From assembly GCA_041397775.1 (NCBI GenBank), contig JAWKWB010000003.1:372001-436000 (forward strand): DNA of 64,000 nt. Direction: 5' to 3'. This document shows, piece by piece, positions 16,874-25,570 of this stretch. The notes beneath the pieces are model-generated. The model was not told where the DNA came from and made no database searches. It saw only the letters and a program-made list of their open reading frames with translations. How positions within the stretch are numbered: the first letter of the stretch is position 1; every line of letters starts with the position of its first letter. This stretch comes from Ga0077555 sp041397775. GTDB taxonomy: Bacteria; Pseudomonadota; Alphaproteobacteria; Rhizobiales; Hyphomicrobiaceae. Both the position numbers and the translations under genes were made by a program.

Positions 16874-17301
16874 TCGAGCAGTTCCGTACATTCCGCGAAG
16901 CAAATGGATACCTCATCCGACGAGCAGCAGGCGTTATTCTCGTGCTTTCCGTCGCCAACTTACTATATTGCGCCGCGAACAATCATTTGGTGAGAACGGC
17001 CATAGAGCTGAACATTATTGTCATGGCATTTTCCGTGGTCGTGCTTCCAGCGACCCTAGACGGATCAGAATCGCTTCGCCCTCCCTTGGGGTTGTTCGCC
17101 GCGATAGTTATTTCGTTCGCAATGTCAAACGCTATTGCCTGTTGCGTGTTCGCCCTAACGCCAGGTGATGCACGAATGTTAGACTTAAAAAATGCGGCGG
17201 TTTTTCTGGTTGTGGCGTTCGCCACTGAATTTGCGCCCGCAATGTTTTTAGTGGCTGCAATGCGCGGGCTCGTGTTCACATCCAGGGGCGGGGGCAAATA
17301 A
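16867..17301 (+). CDS. Small four-helix membrane protein, function unknown
   Basis: 144 aa from a GTG at 16867 with AGGGGG about 6 nt upstream; there is no in-frame ATG near. Four hydrophobic segments are visible (AGVILVLSVANLLYC, LNIIVMAFSVVVLPA, LGLFAAIVISFAMSNAIACCVF, AAVFLVVAFATEFAPAMFLVAA). Charged tails at both ends. Base composition is more AT-rich than neighbouring core genes, in line with foreign origin. No family recognised. Confidence 0.6.
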   Translation: MLIEQFRTFREANGYLIRRAAGVILVLSVANLLYCAANNHLVRTAIELNIIVMAFSVVVLPATLDGSESLRPPLGLFAAIVISFAMSNAIACCVFALTPGDARMLDLKNAAVFLVVAFATEFAPAMFLVAAMRGLVFTSRGGGK

Positions 17302-17402
17302 CCGAGGCTCCAAACATCGCGCACGCAATAAACGCGCGCAATAAAAGTGAAGACAGGAATGCAACCAATGACCACCATCGTGACATCTGCCACACTGATA
17401 CC

Positions 17403-17787
17403 TGATTACCCAGCTGCGTCCGGGATTCGGAGGGCTGCATAGGGTGTCGGTTTTGTGGTGACGGCGGCGGCCAGCAGGTCGCCGAGCATGGCCTTGAGAT
17501 TGGCGCGGCGATTGAAGCGCCATTGGAACTCGGCGAAGTAGCGCGGCACGTAATGGCGGCGGAGTGCGTGGAAGGTGCCGCAGATTGCGGTTTTGACGTT
17601 GCCGAGCACGGTGTTGACCCACTTGAACGCCGGGATCGTCTCGGACCAGCCTGTCTTTGCGACGATGATGGGTTCCTGCGTGCTGCCGACCCGCTTTACG
17701 GCGCGCCATCGCTCATCTACAGCCGTCGAATCGAAGCAGAATGAGATCAACGACGTCTGGCGAACCTTGGACGCGGCTGGGTAATCA
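17403..17787. mobile_element. Internally deleted IS1595-type element (mini-IS), 385 bp
   Basis: Bounded by 19-bp terminal inverted repeats beginning TGATTACCCAGC, matching at 18 of 19 positions (17403-17421 and 17769-17787). Inside is only the C-terminal part of an IS1595-like transposase on the minus strand. No flanking target duplication is seen, so the copy may have been rearranged after insertion. Confidence 0.7.
17406..17690 (-). pseudogene. IS1595-family transposase, C-terminal fragment
   Basis: Reads FKWVNTVLGNVKTAICGTFH, then RYFAEFQWRFNRR and a final PYAALRIP, the conserved end of IS1595 (ISXO2-like DDE) transposases: WxNxxLGNxKxA..GT.H and the AEFxxRFNRR block. The N-terminal zinc ribbon and the first catalytic residues are absent. 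The stop codon lies inside the left inverted repeat. Not functional alone; might be mobilised in trans. Confidence 0.75.
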
Positions 17788-17965
17788 CGCACAATTGAGC
17801 CTCTGGCTGTCGTCCGCCTGAACGAAGAGTTCTTTCGGAGAAACGTTCGGTCGATTGCCTTCACCCACAGTCGCGGGCCAACAGAGCACGTAGTTCGCGC
17901 ATTCGCACGACAATCTCACTGTCGTGCCCCGCGCTTGACCATAGTTTGTCGCAGCTTCCTCCCAG

Positions 17966-18724
17966 CTATCCAAATTGCGCCGAGATGTCTCGCCAATGGA
18001 ACCTCCGTGGCCGGTCACTCTTCTCGGCGAACGTCTCCAGAAGCGCTTGAACCGCTGCACCGCCCAGAACTTCATTTTCGCGCACGGTGACATGGGCCCC
18101 ATTTGTTGCGACGCGGGTCTCGCGCTTGTCGGGCACGCCATGCACGCCCGCAACCCAGTGCTCGAATCGTTCGTCGCGATACTGCCGCCATTCGCAGACG
18201 TACCGCCCATTGCCACCGGCAACCTGGATATAGTCTCCTGACGTCGCCTCAACGATCAGAAATCCCGGACCACAATCCGGATCGAGGGCCGCAGATGCGG
18301 CGATCATCTGCCGTTTGGTTGGCCCTCGAAACGCCGCGCCGCCCTCGAGGGTCAACGTCAGCGTCGAATCTCCTTCTGGCCGATATACATGCCGCGTCTG
18401 CCAGTCGAAGACGACGAGACAGAGCGTCGATGCTTCGTCGACGACGATCGGCACAACTTCGGCCACACGCGGCCGCTGAATGGCCAGCACCGCAACGGGC
18501 TGCTCGAACGCAACGCGTATCGGCCCGGACGCCCAGACGCCAGCCTCCAGATCGTCGTCGCGGAGGGTCGAAAGGCAAGGATAACGCCGCACGAGCCGGT
18601 CATGCAGTTCCAGAAGTGACGCATGTGCGCCGCCAGGCATCGCGATTGCCGTCTCGAGGGCCGACCACGCCGCCGCATCATCTTCAGGAATCGGCGGGAC
18701 AACGATGGCAATATCGTAGCTCAC
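17966..18724 (-). CDS. Hypothetical protein (possible immunity-type protein)
   Basis: 252 aa from a GTG at 18724 with AGGAGCTG 7 nt upstream; the longer ATG-led extension lacks a good site. Starts SYDIAIVVPPIPEDDAAAW, then LHDRLVRRYPCLSTLRDDDL, VVFDWQT and, near the end, GGNGRYVCEWRQY. The combination of an SYDI(Y/A)V start and a CLS..DDDxxxGVW block resembles small cytosolic orphan proteins that accompany toxin-immunity genes, but I cannot name a family. Sits next to a mini-IS. Confidence 0.6.
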   Translation of the reverse strand: MSYDIAIVVPPIPEDDAAAWSALETAIAMPGGAHASLLELHDRLVRRYPCLSTLRDDDLEAGVWASGPIRVAFEQPVAVLAIQRPRVAEVVPIVVDEASTLCLVVFDWQTRHVYRPEGDSTLTLTLEGGAAFRGPTKRQMIAASAALDPDCGPGFLIVEATSGDYIQVAGGNGRYVCEWRQYRDERFEHWVAGVHGVPDKRETRVATNGAHVTVRENEVLGGAAVQALLETFAEKSDRPRRFHWRDISAQFG

Positions 18725-18786
18725 GAGACAGCTCCTGCTACATCTCACTTTGCTCACTTGACATGCGTTGGCGCCCAGAAACACGC

Positions 18787-19953
18787 TCATTCGCCTTGTG
18801 TCTCCACGCCAACGAAGTGTGCTCTTGGTCTGATCATCTGCCGCGATTCAATTTGCTCGATGGCGTGCGCCACCCAACCGACAAGTCGGCCAATGGCAAA
18901 TATGATGAATGGCGCGTCGCTCGGAAGAGCATAGGTTTTTGCGAGTGCAGCCAGAGCCATGTCGATGTTGGGAGCCGCGCCGGTAAGAATGGCCAACTGT
19001 TCTACAGCGCGCCGTACCGCAGCCTGCGATCCCGGCAGATTAAGCAGGGCTGCAGCGCGTGGATCGCCGTTTGGGTAGAGGGGATGGCCGAAACCGTAGT
19101 CATAGGGCGTCAGCGAAGGATTTGCGGTCAGAAAGGCATTGCGCGAGGTGTTGCCGCCGAGCGATGCAGTGAGCGCATTCAACGTATTTGCTGCCGCTCC
19201 CCCATGCCGTGGTCCGGACAAGGTGGCCAGGCCAGCGAGTAATGCCGCCGCTAAGCTGCCGCCCGTCGAAGCGCAAACACGGACCGCGAACGTCGATGGA
19301 TTGAGTTCATGATCGCAGATCAGGACAAGCGCCATGCGCACAGCCTCGGCACCCTGCGATTTCAATTTCCATCCAGATGCCAGCCGAACGTGGCTTGGAG
19401 ATGCGCTGCCTGAGGCATCGTTGAGCATTGCCCCAACCACGATCCTCAGAAGTCGTGCCCCATCGAGCGCCAGCGCGTCGCGGGATCTTCCTTGCATAGG
19501 TGGTGAAGTCGCAGCCTCGTGCGCCAGACATAGAAGACCGCGAGTTAAAGCCGTACGTCCGGACGGGACTCTGGCTCGCAACGTTGGGGCATCGACCGCG
19601 ATCTTCACACCCCAGAGGTGACTGGCGGCGTCTTCCAGCGTGGCAGTTCGAGCGAGTTCAACGGCAGGCACCGAACCAAGATACAGCACACCGTCTTTCA
19701 CGCCCGAGATGCGCGTCGTCAGGAGAGGCTCACCCCATCGGATCGCATTGGCTGCAACTGCGGATCGTCCACGTGGCCTCCGATGCTTCTGAGCCAGCTC
19801 CTCAACGTCGGCTCTCAAATAAAGCTTCCGTCGCGGATCTGCCTCGTCATGGCGAGAACGAAGAAGCTTGCGGCTCACATACGCATAGAGCGTCTGGGAG
19901 CGAACCCCCAGCGTCTTACAGGCGTCCTCAGCGGTCAGCCAATCTTGCGACAT
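18787..19953 (-). CDS. Citrate synthase family protein with N-terminal helix-turn-helix
   Basis: 388 aa from the ATG at 19953. Residues about 1-55 are a MerR/excisionase-like HTH (LTAEDACKTLGVRSQTLYAYVSRKLL), then a citrate synthase domain with the catalytic blocks CDHELNPSTF, SGPRHGGA and DYGFGHPLYPNGDPRA. This HTH-fused citrate synthase type is known but poorly studied in Proteobacteria; the product may be citrate or a methylcitrate-like acid. It faces a family III CoA-transferase across a 73-bp divergent spacer, suggesting one pathway handling a CoA ester. The HTH may bind the shared promoter. Confidence 0.85.
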   Translation of the reverse strand: MSQDWLTAEDACKTLGVRSQTLYAYVSRKLLRSRHDEADPRRKLYLRADVEELAQKHRRPRGRSAVAANAIRWGEPLLTTRISGVKDGVLYLGSVPAVELARTATLEDAASHLWGVKIAVDAPTLRARVPSGRTALTRGLLCLAHEAATSPPMQGRSRDALALDGARLLRIVVGAMLNDASGSASPSHVRLASGWKLKSQGAEAVRMALVLICDHELNPSTFAVRVCASTGGSLAAALLAGLATLSGPRHGGAAANTLNALTASLGGNTSRNAFLTANPSLTPYDYGFGHPLYPNGDPRAAALLNLPGSQAAVRRAVEQLAILTGAAPNIDMALAALAKTYALPSDAPFIIFAIGRLVGWVAHAIEQIESRQMIRPRAHFVGVETQGE

Positions 19954-20026
19954 CTTACATTGATTATATTTATCAAGATTGATGCAAGAATACGTCCACT
20001 GATACTCTGCTGTCAAAGGAGTTCGG

Positions 20027-21391
20027 ATGCCAGGCACCTTTATTGAGGCAATTGGTCAGGCTCTCGTTGAGCCGAAGTCATGGTCTGATCAGCTTGTCGA
20101 AACCGCATCGGGATCGTTGACGTCGATATTCGATGTGAGTGGCCTGGCTACGGCCTCGATCGGAGCGGCGTGTCTCGAACTGAAGCATTATGGCCGTCCC
20201 GAAGTTGAGCGAGCCAGCATGGCGATCGATCGTCGATTGGCATCGTTCTGGTTTGGCATGACCATAAGGCCTCTGGGGTGGACGCTGCCTTCCCCCTGGG
20301 ATGCAATTGCCGGCGACTATCGATCGAGCGATGGCTGGATTCGTTTGCATACCAACGCCCCGCGTCATCGGGCAGCAGCGCTCGAGGTTCTTGGGTGCGC
20401 CGAAGGCCGTGAGCATGTAGCGGCCGCAGTTGCCGGGTGGAAGCGAGCGGAACTCGAGCAGGCGATCGTGGACGCAGGCGGCTGTGCTGCTGCAATGTAT
20501 TCTCTCGACCAATGGCGAGTTCATCCGCAGGGCCAGGCCGTGGCGTCCGAGCCGCTGATTGCCTGGAGTGAGCATCAGTCGATTGCTCAGCCTAAGCAGG
20601 GCTCTGCCAGCCGTCTCGCGGGAGTAAAAGTCCTGGACCTGACGCGCGTGCTCGCAGGTCCTGTGTCAACGCGATTTCTGTCTGCCTTTGGAGCTGAAGT
20701 GCTGCGGATCGACCCTCCGAATTGGAGAGAGCCGGCGGTCGAGCCAGAGGTAATGGTCGGAAAGCTATCTGCACAATTGGATCTTGCTCGGGCCGAGGAC
20801 CGCTTGGCATTCGAGCAACTGCTGCGTCGGGCGGATGTTCTAGTCCACGGCTACCGTCCAGGCGCCTTGGAGCGACTTGGATACGACAGCGAGGCTCGCC
20901 GGAAGCTGAACCCAGGGCTTATAGACGTCAGTCTTTCAGCAAATGGGTGGTCGGGGCCGTGGGCTCAGCGGCGGGGCTTTGACAGTCTTGTGCAGATGAG
21001 TTTTGGCATTGCTGCCGAAGCCATGCTGCGCGCTCATGCAGACAAACCTGTGCCGCTCCCGGTGCAAGCCCTGGATCAGGCAACAGGATATCTGATGGCT
21101 GCTGCAGTCATCCGGGCGCTGCGAGAGCGACGCGATACCGGACGGATCATGAGCGCGCGATTGTCGCTTGCGCGTACTGCGCATTTGTTGACGTCGAAAG
21201 AGAGCACTCCGCCAACAGATCCCCTGTCGCCGGAAAACTCCGATGATTTGGAACCGGAGATTGAAGAAACGTTTTGGGGACCGGCCCGCCGCGTTCGGTT
21301 TCCCGGAACTATCGATGGAACTCACGCGAGTTGGCCGCGCGGTGCGCGCCCCATTGGAACGGATCCGGCGACATGGCGGGATCATGTTTAG
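20027..21391 (+). CDS. Family III (CaiB/BaiF) CoA-transferase
   Basis: 454 aa, AAAGGAG before the ATG. The second half carries the family III block LAGVKVLDLTRVLAGPVSTR, FGAEVLRIDPP, and VLVHGYRPGALERLGY, then INVSL-like GLIDVSLSANGWSGPW and GFDSLVQM. The usual catalytic Asp region lies at about residue 250-260 and is altered in this subgroup (QLDLARAEDR). The N-terminal 190 residues are a degenerate copy of the same fold, typical of the longer two-domain type. Partner of the divergent citrate synthase. Likely moves CoA between carboxylic acids. Confidence 0.85.
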   Translation: MPGTFIEAIGQALVEPKSWSDQLVETASGSLTSIFDVSGLATASIGAACLELKHYGRPEVERASMAIDRRLASFWFGMTIRPLGWTLPSPWDAIAGDYRSSDGWIRLHTNAPRHRAAALEVLGCAEGREHVAAAVAGWKRAELEQAIVDAGGCAAAMYSLDQWRVHPQGQAVASEPLIAWSEHQSIAQPKQGSASRLAGVKVLDLTRVLAGPVSTRFLSAFGAEVLRIDPPNWREPAVEPEVMVGKLSAQLDLARAEDRLAFEQLLRRADVLVHGYRPGALERLGYDSEARRKLNPGLIDVSLSANGWSGPWAQRRGFDSLVQMSFGIAAEAMLRAHADKPVPLPVQALDQATGYLMAAAVIRALRERRDTGRIMSARLSLARTAHLLTSKESTPPTDPLSPENSDDLEPEIEETFWGPARRVRFPGTIDGTHASWPRGARPIGTDPATWRDHV

Positions 21392-21532
21392 GTACCGAGC
21401 CGGGTGTGCATCCGGGTTCCTCCGAATCTGTCGCTTCCACCTCAGTCGGGCTCTGCCTCTCGGCATGCTGTCTGGCGTGCAGTGTCAGCTGGACATTGTT
21501 GCTGCGCCTGAAGTCGGGAGGACAACCTGTTC

Positions 21533-21736
21533 ATGAGAAAATCAACAAGGATCGGAATTCTCGGCATCATTCTGGTGTTGGTCCTCGTGTTTGGCATGCT
21601 CTATCTCGAACTGACGATCGGGCAGAGTTCGGCCGAGACGGCAAAGCGCATCGGCGAAGTGTTCGGTGCGGCGATCGGGGCTTTCAGTGTGTTCTTCTTC
21701 GTCTGGTGGCTCGCAATGCGCCGACGCGGGGAGTAG
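21533..21736 (+). CDS. Small membrane protein, function unknown
   Basis: 67 aa with a GGGAGGAC site ahead of the ATG. Two hydrophobic segments (IGILGIILVLVLVFGMLYLEL and FGAAIGAFSVFFFVWWLAM) with a short charged loop between and a basic end. First gene of the long same-strand array; no family recognised. Confidence 0.55.
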   Translation: MRKSTRIGILGIILVLVLVFGMLYLELTIGQSSAETAKRIGEVFGAAIGAFSVFFFVWWLAMRRRGE

Positions 21737-21781
21737 ACGACCGCGAATGTCCACGATGCAACAAGAGCCAACTAGGATGGC

Positions 21782-22636
21782 ATGTTCACCCGCTTCCGAC
21801 TGACACGCTTCGAAGCGGCCTGCGCCAGGCGGTTCTCTGGCAAAGCCCCGGCACCGGCCTGGGATCGACTCTATTGCGATCTGCCGTTTACGCTGATGGA
21901 GATGGCCGAGCGCAATGAGCCGAAAGCTGCATACGTGCTCGGCGATATCTTCGATCAGGGGATGGGCGGCATAAAGCAGGACTTTGAAAAGGCGCTTCTG
22001 TACTATCGTCTCGCAGAGAAAATCGAAGACCCCGACGCGCTCAACAATATCGGCTCGATGCATTATCAGGGCGACGCCCTGCCGCTCGATCGCGAAAAGG
22101 CTCGGCACTATTTCGAGCGCGCCGTCGCAGGGGGCTGCGCCGCCGCGATGAACAATCTCGGCCGCATGTATCTCGATGGTGAGGGCGGCGCCGGGGTGGA
22201 TATCGCAAAGGGATTGGCGATCCTGAAGCGAGGCGCGGAAGCCTACGACGCAAATGCAGCGTTGAAGCTCAAATCGATCTATTACGAAGGCAGCTACGAC
22301 CAGCGCAAAAGCCAGTTCAAATATGTTCGCTGGTTGTGGCAGGCGGCCTTTAACGGTCACGCAGGATCATATGCGGTGATCGGCGACATCCTGGCGGCGG
22401 GAGAGATCGTCAAGCGCCAGCCAATGCGCGTGCGCCCTCTCTATGAACGAGCGTTGGCGCTGAGCGATGGATACGGCGCGCTCTGCCTCGGCCTTGATTA
22501 CTGCTCGGGAAAATGCGGTGAGCAGGATGTGGAGAGGGGCCTGCAATACCTGCGTCAGGCAGCGGCGATGGGCGAAGAGGATGCAGCGGAGATGGCCAAC
22601 AAAATCGTGCAGGCGATGCGCACGGCGCTGGAATAG
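21782..22636 (+). CDS. Sel1-repeat (TPR-like) protein
   Basis: 284 aa. At least three clear Sel1 repeats between residues about 45 and 160 (AAYVLGDIFDQGMGG, ALNNIGSMHYQGDALP, AMNNLGRMYLDGEGGAG, each followed by KA..YF/YYRLA) and further weaker ones to the end (GALCLGLDYCSGKCG). No signal peptide. Sel1 arrays are protein-binding solenoids; in bacteria they often act as adaptors or as immunity partners of effectors. The next gene starts 12 bp downstream. Confidence 0.85.
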   Translation: MFTRFRLTRFEAACARRFSGKAPAPAWDRLYCDLPFTLMEMAERNEPKAAYVLGDIFDQGMGGIKQDFEKALLYYRLAEKIEDPDALNNIGSMHYQGDALPLDREKARHYFERAVAGGCAAAMNNLGRMYLDGEGGAGVDIAKGLAILKRGAEAYDANAALKLKSIYYEGSYDQRKSQFKYVRWLWQAAFNGHAGSYAVIGDILAAGEIVKRQPMRVRPLYERALALSDGYGALCLGLDYCSGKCGEQDVERGLQYLRQAAAMGEEDAAEMANKIVQAMRTALE

Positions 22637-22648
22637 GACGACAGAGCC

Positions 22649-23956
22649 ATGTTCGAACACATCAAGACGAACCGCCGAGGCCTTATCGCCCTTGGCACCG
22701 CCCTTGCCGCTGCTGTCCAGCATGGCTGGGCAAACCTTTTCGGCGGAGCTCGAGCGGCCCAGTTCACCGCAGGCCGGAAGGGCGAGCGCATCGCGCCGCT
22801 TTTCACGTCGGCCGACGATCTGCGAGCCGTCGTCGACGAGTATTGCGTGCGCAATGCCGACACGCCGCTAGCGCCCGAACAGATCGAAACTCTGGCTGCC
22901 GGTGTCGTTCCCCAGTCCTGGATCGCGCGTGGAAGCGGCGAGGGTAAAATCGGTGCCACGCGCTTCGGCGGCGCGCCTGATCTACCGAAGGGAACCCCGT
23001 GGCCGAAGCGCAAAGCATTGCCCGAGCGCGCGAAGGCCGCGGCGGAAGGGCGCTTTCCGAAGCCCTGGGTGGTGCGCCAGCTCGCAGAAGAGGTGCCGTT
23101 CGAGTTCGTCGCGCAGATCGATCTTGCGGAGGCGGCGCGTCATCCCGATCATGCCAACGGCCTTCCGCACGCGGGACGGCTGCTGTTCTTTGTCGACGAT
23201 GCCGTACTGATGGATGAGCCCGCAGCGCCCGCGGATGGCTGCCTTGTGATTCACGATACGACGCCGCGTGATGGCCTCCAACGCATCGCGGTGCCCGCCC
23301 GCTTCGACGAGATGGAGGCTTGGTGGCGCACGCCCGATCCAAAGCACATTGCACGCTACGAAGCGATGGCAAAGAACCTCAAGGCTGCTGGACAGGCGGA
23401 CGCGGCTAAAACAATGCAGGAGGCGGTTCGCGCAGCATCGAATCCCGACACATCTGCGCGAAAGCCGTTCGTCTATCCGGCGCGCGCCATGAAGCTCGTG
23501 CCGCTGGTCGTTTTGCCCGACAAGCATGCGATCGAGGTGGACGCAGACGCAGCGCTCAAGGCGCTCGCTGAGGATAACGTTGCGGGCGAGCACTACAGCC
23601 TGTTGACGAGCAACGATACCGGTCCCTTCACGACCGCCCCCGATGATATGCGCGTGTCGCAGCCCTGGCTGATGCGCGAAGCGCGGCGCAACCGGCTGAT
23701 GGGCCCGCCGCAGCCCGAACAAAGTGATCCGCGCTTTGACTGCATTCCCCAAGCTGAAAAGCCGGCCTATCCCTGGAACGAGGACCAGCTGGTTGCAATG
23801 ACGAAGAAGGCGGCGGAATGGCGCCTGCTACTGCAAGTATCCGCAGCCGATTTATCGCAGACAAAAACAGAGGGCACGCTGTACTTCATGATCCGCAATG
23901 ATGATCTCGCCCGCGCCGATTTCTCGCGCTGCCGCGTCACCTATCAGCAGACGTAA
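22649..23956 (+). CDS. DUF1963 (YwqG-like) protein 1
   Basis: 435 aa. N-terminal 40 residues have a twin-arginine-like start then a hydrophobic stretch (NRRGLIALGTALAAAVQHG), perhaps an export or membrane signal. The DUF1963 domain begins near residue 100 with IGATRFGGAPDLPKGTPWP and FVAQIDLAEAARH and ends TLYFMIRNDDLARADFSRC. These are the family's conserved blocks (GG.PxLP...WP; F.AQI.L; L.FF...L....F). DUF1963 proteins often occur in toxin-immunity neighbourhoods; biochemical role unknown. A second member lies at 28960. Confidence 0.85.
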   Translation: MFEHIKTNRRGLIALGTALAAAVQHGWANLFGGARAAQFTAGRKGERIAPLFTSADDLRAVVDEYCVRNADTPLAPEQIETLAAGVVPQSWIARGSGEGKIGATRFGGAPDLPKGTPWPKRKALPERAKAAAEGRFPKPWVVRQLAEEVPFEFVAQIDLAEAARHPDHANGLPHAGRLLFFVDDAVLMDEPAAPADGCLVIHDTTPRDGLQRIAVPARFDEMEAWWRTPDPKHIARYEAMAKNLKAAGQADAAKTMQEAVRAASNPDTSARKPFVYPARAMKLVPLVVLPDKHAIEVDADAALKALAEDNVAGEHYSLLTSNDTGPFTTAPDDMRVSQPWLMREARRNRLMGPPQPEQSDPRFDCIPQAEKPAYPWNEDQLVAMTKKAAEWRLLLQVSAADLSQTKTEGTLYFMIRNDDLARADFSRCRVTYQQT

Positions 23957-23960
23957 TGCA

Positions 23961-24797
23961 ATGGGCATCCACTATCCACCAGGATGCAGACTGGGCATAG
24001 ACCTATGCGGCGTGCTGGAACCCGGCTTCGGCAGGTCTGCGTTGATATTCATATCGGTAAACTGGGCGACTGAAAGATGGCCACTGACTGCTGGCATCTC
24101 TCTGCGGCCTTGGTTCGGGGAAAGGGCAAAAGATCCCGACTGGTCACGCGACACGAAGGAATGGCGGCTGGACACCGAAGCACCCGTCACCACAGGAGTA
24201 GTAGCGCAGTTCGGACCTACATCGGCGAGGATCGGGACGGGCCATCGCGCGCAAGCGGCGTTTGCCCATGAGGATGGCCTCGAGCTGATGACCATCGAAT
24301 GTCATCGAAGCAAAGGTGCTTCCAGGAAGTGGCACGACGTTATCGAGAGGATACTCGCATCGGCGCAGCTGCGCGCCCCGGTTTCGCTCGACCAGTTCTT
24401 CGCCGAACATCGCTTCAAGTTGGGAGACACGGGACTGTTCGCCACGCACTTCGGGGTCCAACTGCATCTGACGCCGGTAAGACCGGTGGCACCTGCCGAC
24501 GCCTGGCGTCGCACGCGCATCCAGGTCAATGCGCCCGTGGACGATGACGACAATGATCCGCCTCGACGGGCCTTGGACGACGAACGGGAGACGCGGATCG
24601 GGGATGTCCGCTGGTTCATCAGGACTGAACCTTTGTCGCTCCCAGACGGTTCGCTTGTTCAAACCGCGACAGCTATTGCGCACGGCCGCACCGTCGTGGT
24701 CTTCGTAAAATTCGACGAGAGCTCGTCCTCGACGATACTGAAAGGCCTGGGACGGGTCGTGCAGACACTCCGCATCCAGCCACGGGAAGCGCCATGA
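23961..24797 (+). CDS. Hypothetical protein of the accessory array
   Basis: 278 aa from the ATG at 23961, 4 bp after the previous stop; overlaps the next gene by 4 bp (ATGA), so translation is coupled. Beta-rich pattern with ISVNWATERWPL, an internal acidic linker (PVDDDDNDPPRR) and a C-terminal half ending TATAIAHGRTVVVFVKFDES then a last amphipathic helix. That ending resembles the N-terminal domain of the protein at 28960 in pattern (strand pair, then helix); a DcrB- or Tli4-like fold is possible but unproven. Confidence 0.55.
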   Translation: MGIHYPPGCRLGIDLCGVLEPGFGRSALIFISVNWATERWPLTAGISLRPWFGERAKDPDWSRDTKEWRLDTEAPVTTGVVAQFGPTSARIGTGHRAQAAFAHEDGLELMTIECHRSKGASRKWHDVIERILASAQLRAPVSLDQFFAEHRFKLGDTGLFATHFGVQLHLTPVRPVAPADAWRRTRIQVNAPVDDDDNDPPRRALDDERETRIGDVRWFIRTEPLSLPDGSLVQTATAIAHGRTVVVFVKFDESSSSTILKGLGRVVQTLRIQPREAP

Positions 24798-25567
24798 ACC
24801 GCGACGTGCGACGGATAGGCGTGCCACCCCTAGCAGATGTCATTGAAAAATCTTACCGGCTGTTTCGGCATTATCGGCCGCAGAATCCGCTGAATGTTTG
24901 CCACTGCAATGTGTGCCTCTCGGCGGAGGATGAGCGCAAGCTCCTGTCCACGCCACTTCGCCAGATTTCGTCGACACTGCTTGCGGCCTATACTGATGCC
25001 GTGTCCGCTGGCACGGAGCCTGAGCGTTTCGACGAATTGCGCTATTTTCTGCCCCGTTACTTCGAGTTGATTTCGGCCAACGATCCTCCCGATGACATGG
25101 GACTGGACATTTGCCTGCGGCGCTTGCGGGAAACGCAATGGCGCACGTCGTGGCCTGCAGAGCAGGTTGCCCTGATCGAGGATTTCTTCGACGCCTATCT
25201 GCTTTCGTCACTTGCCAACTTGGAGATTTGCGAATGGCCGGCCGGGTGGAGGCTGCGCTTTGAACTGAATTCTGTTCTGACGATGATCGTCACGGCCGGC
25301 GGTGATATCGACCGCGCGTTGGAAGTCTGGGATGCAGCCCCTGAACCCGGTGCGGCCATTCACATGGCGTCGCTGCGCAGTTCCGTATCGGGTGGCCTTC
25401 CCCGCCGCCTGACCAATGCCCATCTCTCCGGCGAGTTCGAGGCCGCGGCCCACGCAATCGGAGATTTCCTGTCACGAGCCGAAGTCGACCAGCGCCTCGA
25501 AGGATCGTTTTTCGCAATCCAGGATGAGCGCCTGCAAAAAATTGTCTCCGACGCCATGTGGACGTGA
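24794..25567 (+). CDS. Hypothetical protein with CxCxxC motif
   Basis: 257 aa, start codon overlapping the previous stop. Near the N-terminus NVCHCNVCLSAEDERKLL has three Cys and a His (CHCNVC), which could bind a metal; the rest is helical (STLLAAYTDAV, YFLPRYFELI, LANLEICEWPAGW). No transmembrane segment or signal peptide. I do not recognise a named family. It is 3 bp from the next gene and shares its operon with DUF1963, SUKH and ankyrin proteins. Confidence 0.6.
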   Translation: MNRDVRRIGVPPLADVIEKSYRLFRHYRPQNPLNVCHCNVCLSAEDERKLLSTPLRQISSTLLAAYTDAVSAGTEPERFDELRYFLPRYFELISANDPPDDMGLDICLRRLRETQWRTSWPAEQVALIEDFFDAYLLSSLANLEICEWPAGWRLRFELNSVLTMIVTAGGDIDRALEVWDAAPEPGAAIHMASLRSSVSGGLPRRLTNAHLSGEFEAAAHAIGDFLSRAEVDQRLEGSFFAIQDERLQKIVSDAMWT

Positions 25568-25570
25568 CGG

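Noticed and set aside
17785..18252. Minus-strand frame of 155 codons overlapping the hypothetical gene at 17966
   Set aside because: It conflicts with the better-supported GTG-started gene that has a strong ribosome binding site, and its own sequence is Ser/Arg/Met-rich shadow-like.
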